23,288 nucleotides of DNA, taken from the NCBI GenBank assembly GCA_964394625.1, contig CAYMYK010000017.1, forward strand, positions 1-23,288. The letters are read 5' to 3'. A model generated the notes under the pieces. It was not told the origin of the DNA and ran no database searches. It saw only the letters and a program-made list of their open reading frames with translations. The translations under genes and the position numbers were made by a program. Below are positions 15,160 to 22,198 of the stretch, one piece after another; within the stretch, counting starts at the first letter, position 1, and every line of letters begins with the position of its first letter. Source of the DNA: JAUVYV01 sp964394625 (lineage in GTDB: Bacteria > Planctomycetota > Phycisphaerae > Sedimentisphaerales > Anaerobacaceae).

Positions 15160-16548
15160 CTACCATTTACCGGTTTTTCTCATTTCTGCCTTTGGGAACT
15201 GGCTTAGCGGTGCGGTGAACTTTTCAAGGTCCTGCTGTGGGAGCTCGTAGTCAATGAGCTTTCCGGCCATATAGGCGTCGTATCCGCTGAGGTCCATCAG
15301 CCCGTGCCCGCTGTAGTTTAAGAGAATAACCTTTTCCTTACCCTCTTCTTTTGCTTTGATTGCTTCGTCGATGACGGCGGCGATGGCGTGGCTCGTTTCC
15401 GGGGCACAAATGGCGCCTTCGGTACTGGCCCAGGTCATAGCCGCTTCGTAGCATTTGATCTGGTGATACGCTCTTGGCTCGAGAAGACCTTCGATGATGG
15501 CCTGGCAGATGAGCGGCGCCATACCGTGATACCGCAGGCCTCCTGCGTGAATGGGCGGCGGGATGAAGGCATGACCAAGCGTGAACATTGCCAGCAGCGG
15601 AGTAGTGCAGGCGGTGTCGCCGAAGTCGTATGCGAATGGTCCGCGCGTCATCGTCGGACAGGACTCCGGCTCGACCGGGATGATTGTAATATCGGCGCCG
15701 TTGATTTTTTCGGATACAAATGGAAAAGCCAGTCCTGCGAAGTTGCTGCCGCCGCCGGCACAGCCGATGACGATATCGGGCAGCTTTTCCCCGGCGAGCT
15801 TGAGCTGCTTCTTTGCCTCGAGGCCGATTATCGTCTGGTGCAGCAGAACGTGATTAAGAACGCTTCCGAGTGCATAACGCGTTTTTCCTGTCGGGTCGGT
15901 AACAGCCGCTTCGATGGCCTCGCTAATAGCGATGCCCAGAGAGCCGGGGGTGTCGGGCATCTCTTCGAGCACTTTTCTGCCGGAATTTGTCTCGGTGCTC
16001 GGGCTTGCTATGCAGTTGGCGCCCCAGACCTGCATCATAGTCTTTCGGAAGGGCTTTTGGTCGAAGCTGATTCTGACCATAAAGACTTTACATCCGAGTC
16101 CGAGGATTTTGCATGCGAAGGCCAGCGCGCTTCCCCACTGACCGGCGCCGGTTTCGGTGGTAATTCGCTCCATACCGAACTGCTTGTTGTACCAAGCCTG
16201 CGGAACGGCGGTATTGGGCTTGTGGCTTCCCGGCGGGCTGTAGCTCTCGTCCTTGTAGTAGATTTTGGCGGGGGTATCGAGGAACTTTTCGAGATAGACG
16301 GCCCTTTTCAGCGGGCTCGGCCGCCAGCGGTAGAGGATGCCGAGGATTTCTTCAGGAATGTCTATCCAGCGGTCCTGGCTTACCTCCTGCTCGATTAGGT
16401 TCATAGGAAAGACCGGCGCGAGCATCTCGGGGCCGATGGGCTTGCCGTCAGGGCCTAACGGGGGCAGCATAGGTGTGGGCAAATCCGCGGGCAAATTGTA
16501 CCACTGTCGGGGGATATCACTTTCCTTCAACTGAATCTTGATTTCCAT
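15160..16548 (-). CDS. trpB: TrpB2-type tryptophan synthase beta chain
   Basis: The 462-residue PLP enzyme joins indole and serine to form tryptophan. The N-terminal extension (about 1-75, including RQWYNLPADLPTPMLPPLGP near 14-33) and the RPSPLKRA motif are typical of the TrpB2 branch rather than the TrpA-bound TrpB1. Lys110 in GSHKPNTA is the PLP lysine; GAGQW at 134-138 and GGGSN at 265-269 bind the cofactor phosphate and substrate; NYSGHGLMDLSGYDAY is at 411-426. No trpA or other trp gene is nearby, so it may salvage indole or work as a stand-alone synthase. The ATG at 16548 follows GGAGAG. A near-consensus promoter is at 16602-16630. Confidence 0.93.
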   Translation of the reverse strand: MEIKIQLKESDIPRQWYNLPADLPTPMLPPLGPDGKPIGPEMLAPVFPMNLIEQEVSQDRWIDIPEEILGILYRWRPSPLKRAVYLEKFLDTPAKIYYKDESYSPPGSHKPNTAVPQAWYNKQFGMERITTETGAGQWGSALAFACKILGLGCKVFMVRISFDQKPFRKTMMQVWGANCIASPSTETNSGRKVLEEMPDTPGSLGIAISEAIEAAVTDPTGKTRYALGSVLNHVLLHQTIIGLEAKKQLKLAGEKLPDIVIGCAGGGSNFAGLAFPFVSEKINGADITIIPVEPESCPTMTRGPFAYDFGDTACTTPLLAMFTLGHAFIPPPIHAGGLRYHGMAPLICQAIIEGLLEPRAYHQIKCYEAAMTWASTEGAICAPETSHAIAAVIDEAIKAKEEGKEKVILLNYSGHGLMDLSGYDAYMAGKLIDYELPQQDLEKFTAPLSQFPKAEMRKTGKW

Positions 16549-16601
16549 AGTTTCTCTCCAAATGACATAGTTTCGATTTCGTCGGTCGTATAAGCCCTTA
16601 G

Positions 16602-16630
16602 TTAATAAGAGACTAAAACAGGACTGTCAA
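16602..16630 (-). promoter_or_regulatory. near-consensus sigma70-like promoter for trpB2
   Basis: On the minus strand a perfect TTGACA (16630-16625) is separated by exactly 17 bp from TATTAA (16607-16602). The start would be near 16594, giving a leader of about 45 nt with no obvious attenuator or Trp-codon peptide. Confidence 0.75.
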
Positions 16631-16678
16631 ACAAATTTCTGCGAATTTTTTGCCTTATGCAGCTTTGATGCTTGGGCG

Positions 16679-16684
16679 TATAAT
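16679..16684 (+). promoter_or_regulatory. -10 box of rarA, 7 bp before its ATG
   Basis: A perfect TATAAT ends 7 bp before the ATG at 16692, so transcription starting at normal distance would begin at or next to the start codon. The hexamer 17 bp upstream (TATGCA) is a poor -35. See the finding on leaderless transcription. Confidence 0.5.
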
Positions 16685-16691
16685 GTGTTTT

Positions 16692-18104
16692 ATGGCAGTG
16701 GGCAAGGGTGATAATACGCTTTTTGGCGGGCGTGAGCGGGCTAATGTGGCTTCTGCGGCCCCTCTGGCCGTGCGGATGAGGCCGAGAAATCTCGACGAAT
16801 TCGCCGGCCAGGAGCATTTCATCGGGCCCGGCAAGCTCCTGAGGAGGATGCTTGAGGCGGACGCCTTGAGCAGCTTGATATTTTACGGCCCGCCCGGCGT
16901 GGGCAAGACCTCTCTGGCAATGGTAATCGCCAATAAGACGAAGGCGGAATTTGTCTATCTAAGTGCGCCGGCGGCGAGCGTAAAGGATATCCGGCAGATA
17001 ATCACCGAAGCACGGGGCAGATTAGCCGGCTCGCGGCAGCGAACGGTACTGTTTATCGACGAGCTCCACCGTTTCAACCGGGCGCAGCAGGATGTTCTTC
17101 TGGACGACGTGGAGTCGGGGGTGTTGATTCTCATAGGTGCAACGACGGAGAACCCTTTTTTTTCGCTGAATTCACCGCTTGTTTCACGCAGTACGGTATT
17201 TCATTTCGAGCCGTTAGAGCAGAAAGACATACTGGACTTGTTGAGCCGTGCGCTTGGTGATGCAGAGCGTGGTCTTGGCAAGTACGATATTGAGGCGGAT
17301 GACAGTGCGCTTAAATATCTGGCGGTCATGGGCGACGGGGATGCGAGAAAGGCGTTGACGGGACTTGAGGTGGCGGTTCTGTCGCAGGCGGCTCGGGAGA
17401 AGGGCAAGAAAGTCAAGGTTGATGTGCAGACGGTTAAAGAATCGATTCAGCAAAAGACGATGGATTATGATGGAACGGGCGATACTCACTACGATTTGGC
17501 CAGCGCTTTTCAAAAGAGCATGCGCGGCAGCGACCCGGATGCGACGGTCTATTGGCTTGCGCGGATGATAGCGGGAGGTGAGGATGTTCGATTCATAGCG
17601 AGGCGGATAGTGGTGTGTGCGTGCGAAGACGTAGGGAACGCGGACCCTATGGCGGCGGTTTTAGCGGCCGCTGCGGTTCAGATATCGGAGTTTGTGGGTT
17701 TGCCGGAGGCGCAGCTTGCGCTGGCTCAGGCGGCTGTTTACATTGCCTGTGCGCCGAAGTCGAATGCGTCTGCTTCGGCGATATGGAAAGCCGTCTCGGA
17801 CGTGAAAAGTCAGCCGACCAGGCCCGTGCCGAAGCATTTGAAGGACAGTCACTACGCCGCTGCGAAAAAGATGGGTTACGGGGCCGAGTATAAGTATCCG
17901 CACGATTACCCCGACGGCTTTGTGGCGCAGCAGTACCTTCCGGGCGGAGCAAGGGGCAGGTATTATCAGCCGAAGCAGGCGGGGTACGAAAAAAATATCA
18001 GCCGTTATTTACAACGGCTCGAAAGCTTGATACAAACTAACAAATCGAAAGGGCACGGGCAACCGCCCGAATCGCCGGACCGGTCAGGGGTGATACGAGG
18101 TTAG
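16692..18104 (+). CDS. rarA: replication-associated recombination protein A (RarA/MgsA), AAA+ ATPase
   Basis: The 470-residue clamp-loader-like ATPase acts at stalled replication forks. It has Walker A GPPGVGKTS at 66-74, Walker B VLFIDELHRFN from 119, sensor 1 GATTENPFFSLN at 149-160, and SPLVSRS with the Arg-finger region at 161-167. The C-terminal tetramerisation domain includes YWLARMIAGGEDVRFIARR. It ends in the family's GARGRYYQPK-type region. The ATG at 16692 is preferred because it begins near the usual N-terminus; upstream TTG and ATG codons add residues without family similarity and lie before the -10 box. No ribosome site is visible. The next gene starts 1 bp after the stop, so they are coupled. 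Confidence 0.93.
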   Translation: MAVGKGDNTLFGGRERANVASAAPLAVRMRPRNLDEFAGQEHFIGPGKLLRRMLEADALSSLIFYGPPGVGKTSLAMVIANKTKAEFVYLSAPAASVKDIRQIITEARGRLAGSRQRTVLFIDELHRFNRAQQDVLLDDVESGVLILIGATTENPFFSLNSPLVSRSTVFHFEPLEQKDILDLLSRALGDAERGLGKYDIEADDSALKYLAVMGDGDARKALTGLEVAVLSQAAREKGKKVKVDVQTVKESIQQKTMDYDGTGDTHYDLASAFQKSMRGSDPDATVYWLARMIAGGEDVRFIARRIVVCACEDVGNADPMAAVLAAAAVQISEFVGLPEAQLALAQAAVYIACAPKSNASASAIWKAVSDVKSQPTRPVPKHLKDSHYAAAKKMGYGAEYKYPHDYPDGFVAQQYLPGGARGRYYQPKQAGYEKNISRYLQRLESLIQTNKSKGHGQPPESPDRSGVIRG

Positions 18105-18105
18105 T

Positions 18106-18714
18106 ATGGATAAAGGTCAGTTGCGGCTGGAACTGCAGAAGCTGCTTCTTGAGATTTCGGCTCAGGAACGTGCGGAGAAAAGCCGCAGCGCCTGCCGCAA
18201 TCTGGTTTCGACCGCCGAGTTCAAAGCCGCTTCCGTGGTTATGCTCTATTTGTCTCTTCCGCACGAGCTTGATACCTCGGAGGCAATCCTGAGCGCCTGG
18301 CAGCTCAACAAGACAGTTGCGGTTCCAAAGGTGTCGTGGCAGCAGAGGCATATGATACCTATACAGATAAATTCGCTTGAGACTGGTTTTTCGGGTGGGG
18401 CATCGGGTTTGCGAAATCCGATAACGGGAGTTCCTGTTCCATTCGGGCAGATTGATCTGGTGGTTGCTCCCGGACTGGGTTTCGACAGGTGCGGCAACCG
18501 CCTGGGCCGGGGCGGCTCGTATTACGACAGGTTCTTTGCCAGCCCCCAACTGCGGGCGGCACGATGCGGGCTTGCTTATTCGACCCAGGTTCTGGAGACT
18601 GTGCCGGTAACGGAGCACGATATGGCGGTGGATTTTTTAGTTACGGATGAGCAGGTGCTGTATTGTGACCATCCTGACGGGACCGGACGCGAAAAAAATG
18701 AGCATTATGGGTAA
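18106..18714 (+). CDS. 5-formyltetrahydrofolate cyclo-ligase
   Basis: The 202-residue enzyme converts 5-formyl-THF to 5,10-methenyl-THF using ATP. The conserved substrate/ATP region is visible as VVAPGLGFDRCGNRLGRGG at 119-137 followed by SYYDRF (138-143). The N-terminal helix with basic residues and the VMLYLSLPHELDT region at 45-57 also fit. The ATG at 18106 lies 1 bp after the rarA stop, with GAGG just upstream inside rarA. Length is normal for the family. The pairing with rarA probably reflects shared transcription rather than shared function. Confidence 0.92.
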   Translation: MDKGQLRLELQKLLLEISAQERAEKSRSACRNLVSTAEFKAASVVMLYLSLPHELDTSEAILSAWQLNKTVAVPKVSWQQRHMIPIQINSLETGFSGGASGLRNPITGVPVPFGQIDLVVAPGLGFDRCGNRLGRGGSYYDRFFASPQLRAARCGLAYSTQVLETVPVTEHDMAVDFLVTDEQVLYCDHPDGTGREKNEHYG

Positions 18715-18735
18715 TAGTTTGGACAGGAGAACAAA

Positions 18736-19812
18736 ATGGCCCGTTATCCGGCAAGTATTTATCGCAGGAGAAAAACGCGGATTCGCAGGTTGACATATAC
18801 CATAGTGGTTCTGGTGGTCGCCGCCGCTGTGTTTTTTTATTTTTATAGCCGCAGACGCGGGCGGGAAAGTGCGGCCGACAATACCGTCTCCGAGCCGGTT
18901 GTCGAAGAACTCGTTTCGACGGCGGCACAGGAGCAGACGGCAAAGCAAAAAGATGCCGGGCCGGAGCCGCAACCGAGCAAAGGTATCGTCGAGCCGCAGC
19001 CGGCTGCCGCGCCGGTTGAGCTTGCCGCCGAGCCGAGCGCCGAGCCGAACGAGACCGTTGCCGGGCTTATTGCCGGGGCGATGGCGCTGCTGGATGCCAG
19101 GCCGGCAAAGATAATAGAGGCACGAGACCGGCTTAACGAGCTTCTGCCGAGAGGCCAGAGTGAACGGCAGAGGGCCTTCATAAAACAGCAGCTTGCCGAA
19201 CTCTCACAGCAGTGGCTGTTCAGCAGGCAGATATTCAGCGAGGACCGGCTCTGCCGGGATTACAGGGTAAAACCCGGAGATTTGCTCTCGAACGTAGGCA
19301 AACAGTTCAACGTCCCATACCAGATTCTTATGCAGATAAACAAGATAGCAAAGCCGGAGGTGCTGCAGGCAGGGACGGTGATAAAGGTCGTCAACGGCCC
19401 ATTTCATGCGCGGGTATATCGCTCGAGCTTTACGATGGATTTGTTTCTGCAGAACACTTACGTGACGAGCTTCGCCGTCGGGCTGGGCAAGCCCGGGATG
19501 GAGACACCCACGGGGCGATGGCGCGTAAAGCCGGGCGGTAAGCTTGTCAAGCCGACCTGGACGGACCCCGTCAGCGGAAAGACATTCCTGCCCGACGACC
19601 CGGATTATCCGCTGGGCTCGCGGTGGATAGGGCTTGAGGGAATCTCCGGACAGGCCGTAGGAAGGACCGGATTTGCCGTCCACGGCACAAAGGACCCCGA
19701 GCAGATAGGAACGGCCGGTTCGCAGGGCTGCATACGACTGCATAACGGAAATGCGATATTGATGTACAAACTGCTGATGCCCGGCGTCTCCCTCGTGGAC
19801 GTCGTGGATTAG
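18736..19812 (+). CDS. L,D-transpeptidase (YkuD) with membrane anchor and LysM domain
   Basis: The 358-residue protein has a basic N-terminus and one membrane helix at about 20-37, a Pro/Glu/Ala-rich linker at about 50-105, a helical segment at about 107-165, a LysM domain at about 176-218 (YRVKPGDLLSNVGKQFNVPY) and a YkuD domain at about 224-357. The catalytic pair is His316 in VHGTKD and Cys332 in GSQGCIRLHN. Such enzymes make 3-3 peptidoglycan crosslinks or attach proteins to peptidoglycan, which implies a peptidoglycan-containing wall. AGGAG precedes the ATG at normal spacing. It lies 21 bp after the folate gene and 55 bp before the VWA-motor genes, all on one strand. Confidence 0.9.
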   Translation: MARYPASIYRRRKTRIRRLTYTIVVLVVAAAVFFYFYSRRRGRESAADNTVSEPVVEELVSTAAQEQTAKQKDAGPEPQPSKGIVEPQPAAAPVELAAEPSAEPNETVAGLIAGAMALLDARPAKIIEARDRLNELLPRGQSERQRAFIKQQLAELSQQWLFSRQIFSEDRLCRDYRVKPGDLLSNVGKQFNVPYQILMQINKIAKPEVLQAGTVIKVVNGPFHARVYRSSFTMDLFLQNTYVTSFAVGLGKPGMETPTGRWRVKPGGKLVKPTWTDPVSGKTFLPDDPDYPLGSRWIGLEGISGQAVGRTGFAVHGTKDPEQIGTAGSQGCIRLHNGNAILMYKLLMPGVSLVDVVD

Positions 19813-19867
19813 GCGCTGAAGTGGGACGGCAGGACGCTTGAATTAAGGGATTGTATCGGCGTAACCA

Positions 19868-20791
19868 ATGGACCAGGGAACGGTTAAACTTGAGCGAAGG
19901 GCCGGCTTTTGGGCGTTGACGGCCTCGATAGCCGTGCATTTGCTTGTTCTGGCGGTGCTGGCGGCGGCGAAGTTCTCGCCCTCGAAGGCCGATGCGCTGG
20001 TGTACCCGGGCGCAGTGGCCAAAATGAGCGGCATACGAAAGCTTGCTGAGACGCCGAGAGTTATCCCCAAGCCGAAGATGAGCAGGGTCAAGACCGAGGG
20101 CGGTTTGCTGGGCGGCGGTCCCGGCTATTCGGATGGGGAACGGATTTTTGACATTGGAAAAGCCAACGACGGCGGTTCAGGCGATTTGACGGGACCGGCG
20201 GTTTCAGAGGATGTTTACCGGCTGGAAGATGCAGATATTCTGCCGGGCGGGGTTGATTTTTTCGGCAGCCGAAGCCGGTCGCGCAGAATTTGTTACGTTG
20301 TTGACTGCTCGGGCAGTATGCGAGGTCTTTTGGGCCGGGTCAAAACCGAATTGGCTAAGTCGATTGGCGATTTGCAGCCCGACCAGTATTTTGCGATAAT
20401 TTTCTTCGGCGGCAGGACACTTGCATTCGGCGACGGCAAGCTGACACGGGCGACGCAGGCCGCAAAGAAAAGTGCGCAGAAGTTTATCGAATCTGTTGAG
20501 CCAAAGGGGACAACGAATGCCCTGACGGCGATTGATACGGCTCTGCAGGTTCGTGACGGCCGCGGCGCGGGCGCCTCGGTCATCTATCTTCTGACGGACG
20601 GCTTTGAATTGGGCCGGGGCGATGCGGGCAGGTTCTGCGACAGAGTCGCGACGCTGCGAAGAAGTTTTGCACCGGCGATGAAGATAAATACAATCGGGTT
20701 CTGGCCGAGCAGTGAAGACGAGATGGTGCTGCAGAGGATAGCAGCGTCAACCGGCGGCGAATTTGTTCTCGTCGCAGACGGTGACGGCTAA
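19868..20791 (+). CDS. VWA-domain protein with TonB-like N-terminal membrane anchor
   Basis: The 307-residue protein has a short cytoplasmic N-terminus, one membrane helix at about 13-34 and a periplasmic part. The helix begins ALTASIAVHLLVLAVLAA; Ser20 and His24 are spaced as the essential Ser-x3-His of the TonB helix. A linker follows with TPRVIPKPK at 62-70 and Gly-rich stretches. A von Willebrand A domain spans about 138-305, with a complete MIDAS: DCSGS at 146-150, GTT at 214-216 and LTDG at 242-245. The ATG has only a distant, weak ribosome site. ExbB and ExbD genes follow at once. I infer that it is driven by, or regulates, that motor. Family databases would probably call it only VWA domain-containing. 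Confidence 0.85.
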   Translation: MDQGTVKLERRAGFWALTASIAVHLLVLAVLAAAKFSPSKADALVYPGAVAKMSGIRKLAETPRVIPKPKMSRVKTEGGLLGGGPGYSDGERIFDIGKANDGGSGDLTGPAVSEDVYRLEDADILPGGVDFFGSRSRSRRICYVVDCSGSMRGLLGRVKTELAKSIGDLQPDQYFAIIFFGGRTLAFGDGKLTRATQAAKKSAQKFIESVEPKGTTNALTAIDTALQVRDGRGAGASVIYLLTDGFELGRGDAGRFCDRVATLRRSFAPAMKINTIGFWPSSEDEMVLQRIAASTGGEFVLVADGDG

Positions 20792-20821
20792 GGATGATTT
20801 TTGAGCTGCCGGGAGGCATTG

Positions 20822-21685
20822 GTGTCAAAAGGGTTTTTGTTAAAGGTGTTTTTTCTGGCGATTGCATTAGCGACGGTGCTGGCGGTGATAGCTGTAAGTA
20901 TGCACGGCGGTATGCCTGCGTTGGGAGTTAATGACAGTGGTGCGCGGTCGTTCTTCGAGCAGTTTGTGACGGCGGGTGGGCCCATAGTCTGGTTCATCCT
21001 GCTGCCGATGTCAATCGTTATGGTTTATTTGGCGGTGCGGTATTTTCTTACGATTCGCCGCAAGGTGCTTTTGCCCGACGGCATCGGCGCCGAAATCACC
21101 GTCCTTGCCGGGCGGCTCGGCCCGGCTGAGCTTGCCGAGGCGATTGCCGGCGAGCGGGACCTCGTCAGCAGGGCAATATCGAGTGCGGTGCGCCGAGGCG
21201 CCGGAGACTGGTTTCGGATGCGCGATGCGCTCTTCGAATCGCTCCAGGAGCAGGCGTCGGCCCTTATGCGTCGGATAGAATGGCTCAATCTGATTGGCAA
21301 CGTTTCGCCGATGGTCGGGCTTTTCGGGACGGTGTTCGGGATGATAAAGCTGTTTAACGCGATTGTTCTGGCGGGCGGCCAGCCCCAGCCGGCACAGTTG
21401 GCGGACGGCATTTCAATTGCATTGGTGACAACCTTCTGGGGACTTGCCATTGCGATACCGGCGCTGGCGCTGTACGGGGTGTTCAGCAATCGCCTTGAGA
21501 CGTTGGCGAATGAGGCGGTTGCAGAGGCGGAAAGTGCGCTGGCGAAGACAAGGCGATGCTTCGACAAGCAAAGACGCGAGCCCCTTGGGGGCAAGCAGCC
21601 GAGCGAACAGGTGCGTCGCATTGAACTGGCCGAGCAAAAGGGCAGGCGTATCGAACGCCGGCCGGGTGTTCAGCCGAGCCGCTGA
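20822..21685 (+). CDS. exbB: MotA/TolQ/ExbB proton-channel family protein
   Basis: The 287-residue inner-membrane protein has a hydrophobic N-terminal segment at 7-26 (extra helix or signal peptide), a first core helix at about 53-77 (GGPIVWFILLPMSIVMVYLA), a cytoplasmic loop, and the conserved TolQ/ExbB helices near 160-182 (SPMVGLFGTVFGMIKLFNAI) and 196-220 (GISIALVTTFWGLAIAIPAL). The basic C-terminal tail 243-287 is long and contains a GC-rich insert (REPLGGKQ). The GTG at 20822 is chosen because GGGAGG (20811-20816) lies 5 nt upstream; a TTG at 20801 precedes that site. With the ExbD gene it forms a proton-driven motor whose natural partner here is the VWA protein. TolQ is an equally valid family name. 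Confidence 0.88.
   Translation: MSKGFLLKVFFLAIALATVLAVIAVSMHGGMPALGVNDSGARSFFEQFVTAGGPIVWFILLPMSIVMVYLAVRYFLTIRRKVLLPDGIGAEITVLAGRLGPAELAEAIAGERDLVSRAISSAVRRGAGDWFRMRDALFESLQEQASALMRRIEWLNLIGNVSPMVGLFGTVFGMIKLFNAIVLAGGQPQPAQLADGISIALVTTFWGLAIAIPALALYGVFSNRLETLANEAVAEAESALAKTRRCFDKQRREPLGGKQPSEQVRRIELAEQKGRRIERRPGVQPSR
21580..21592. repeat. short GC-rich palindrome in the exbB tail
   Basis: GCCCC-TT-GGGGGC lies in the codons for EPLGG near the end of exbB. It resembles the core of the insert at 3170-3192 and may be a decayed member of the same set, but it is short enough to be chance. Confidence 0.3.
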
Positions 21686-21699
21686 GTTTGGACCAATCA

Positions 21700-22182
21700 A
21701 TGTCTGTAAAGGTTTTTAATCAGTTTCGCCGTTCTAACGGGCCGGCATCATTCAATTTGACGCCCGTGATAGACATTGTTTTCCTGCTGATAATATTCTT
21801 TTGCGTGGTCTCTCATTTTATCGAGGCGGAAAATTTCCCCGTTGCTGTTCCGGACGGCTGCAACAGGGCGCAGAGCGATGCCGCCCCGGCCGGCCAGTTG
21901 ACTACGGTAACGATTATGAAGACCGACGGCGACAAGGCGGAGTTTGCGGTCGGTGCGGAAAAGGTGTCGGCGGCGGATTACGGCGAGATTGCCGCTCGGC
22001 TTGCAGAATTGATAGACAGCCGATTAAAAGGTAAGCCGGCCGGTGACAGGGTCATAACACTGCGCGTCGATAAGAACGTCTGCTACGCCGAGGCACAGTA
22101 CGCACTGGCCGCCATCGCCGAAAGCACCGCAACCGACATCCGCTTAGCTGCTCTGAAGGATAGACAGGTCGCCGCTGAATAG
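21700..22182 (+). CDS. exbD: ExbD/TolR family biopolymer transport protein
   Basis: The 160-residue protein has one N-terminal membrane helix at about 20-40, in FNLTPVIDIVFLLIIFFCVV. Asp25 is the conserved proton-carrying residue of ExbD/TolR and even has the E. coli ExbD number. The periplasmic domain at about 45-155 includes TIMKTDGDKAEFAV and VITLRVDKNVCYAEAQ, both typical of the family. The ATG at 21700 is preferred; a TTG at 21688, three bases after the exbB stop, is possible. No strong ribosome site is seen, so translation may be coupled to exbB. It is the last gene of the unit and converges on the methyltransferase. Confidence 0.9.
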   Translation: MSVKVFNQFRRSNGPASFNLTPVIDIVFLLIIFFCVVSHFIEAENFPVAVPDGCNRAQSDAAPAGQLTTVTIMKTDGDKAEFAVGAEKVSAADYGEIAARLAELIDSRLKGKPAGDRVITLRVDKNVCYAEAQYALAAIAESTATDIRLAALKDRQVAAE

Positions 22183-22198
22183 TCGCACAAGGGGTCAA

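Noticed and set aside
15388..16398. 336-residue open frame antisense to trpB2
   Set aside because: It lies wholly inside a clearly coding gene with all TrpB2 motifs, has no domain or ribosome site, and is explained by codon bias of the real strand.
18037..18618. 193-residue minus-strand frame over rarA and the folate cyclo-ligase gene
   Set aside because: It overlaps two well-supported genes and reads as Arg/Pro-rich low-information sequence.
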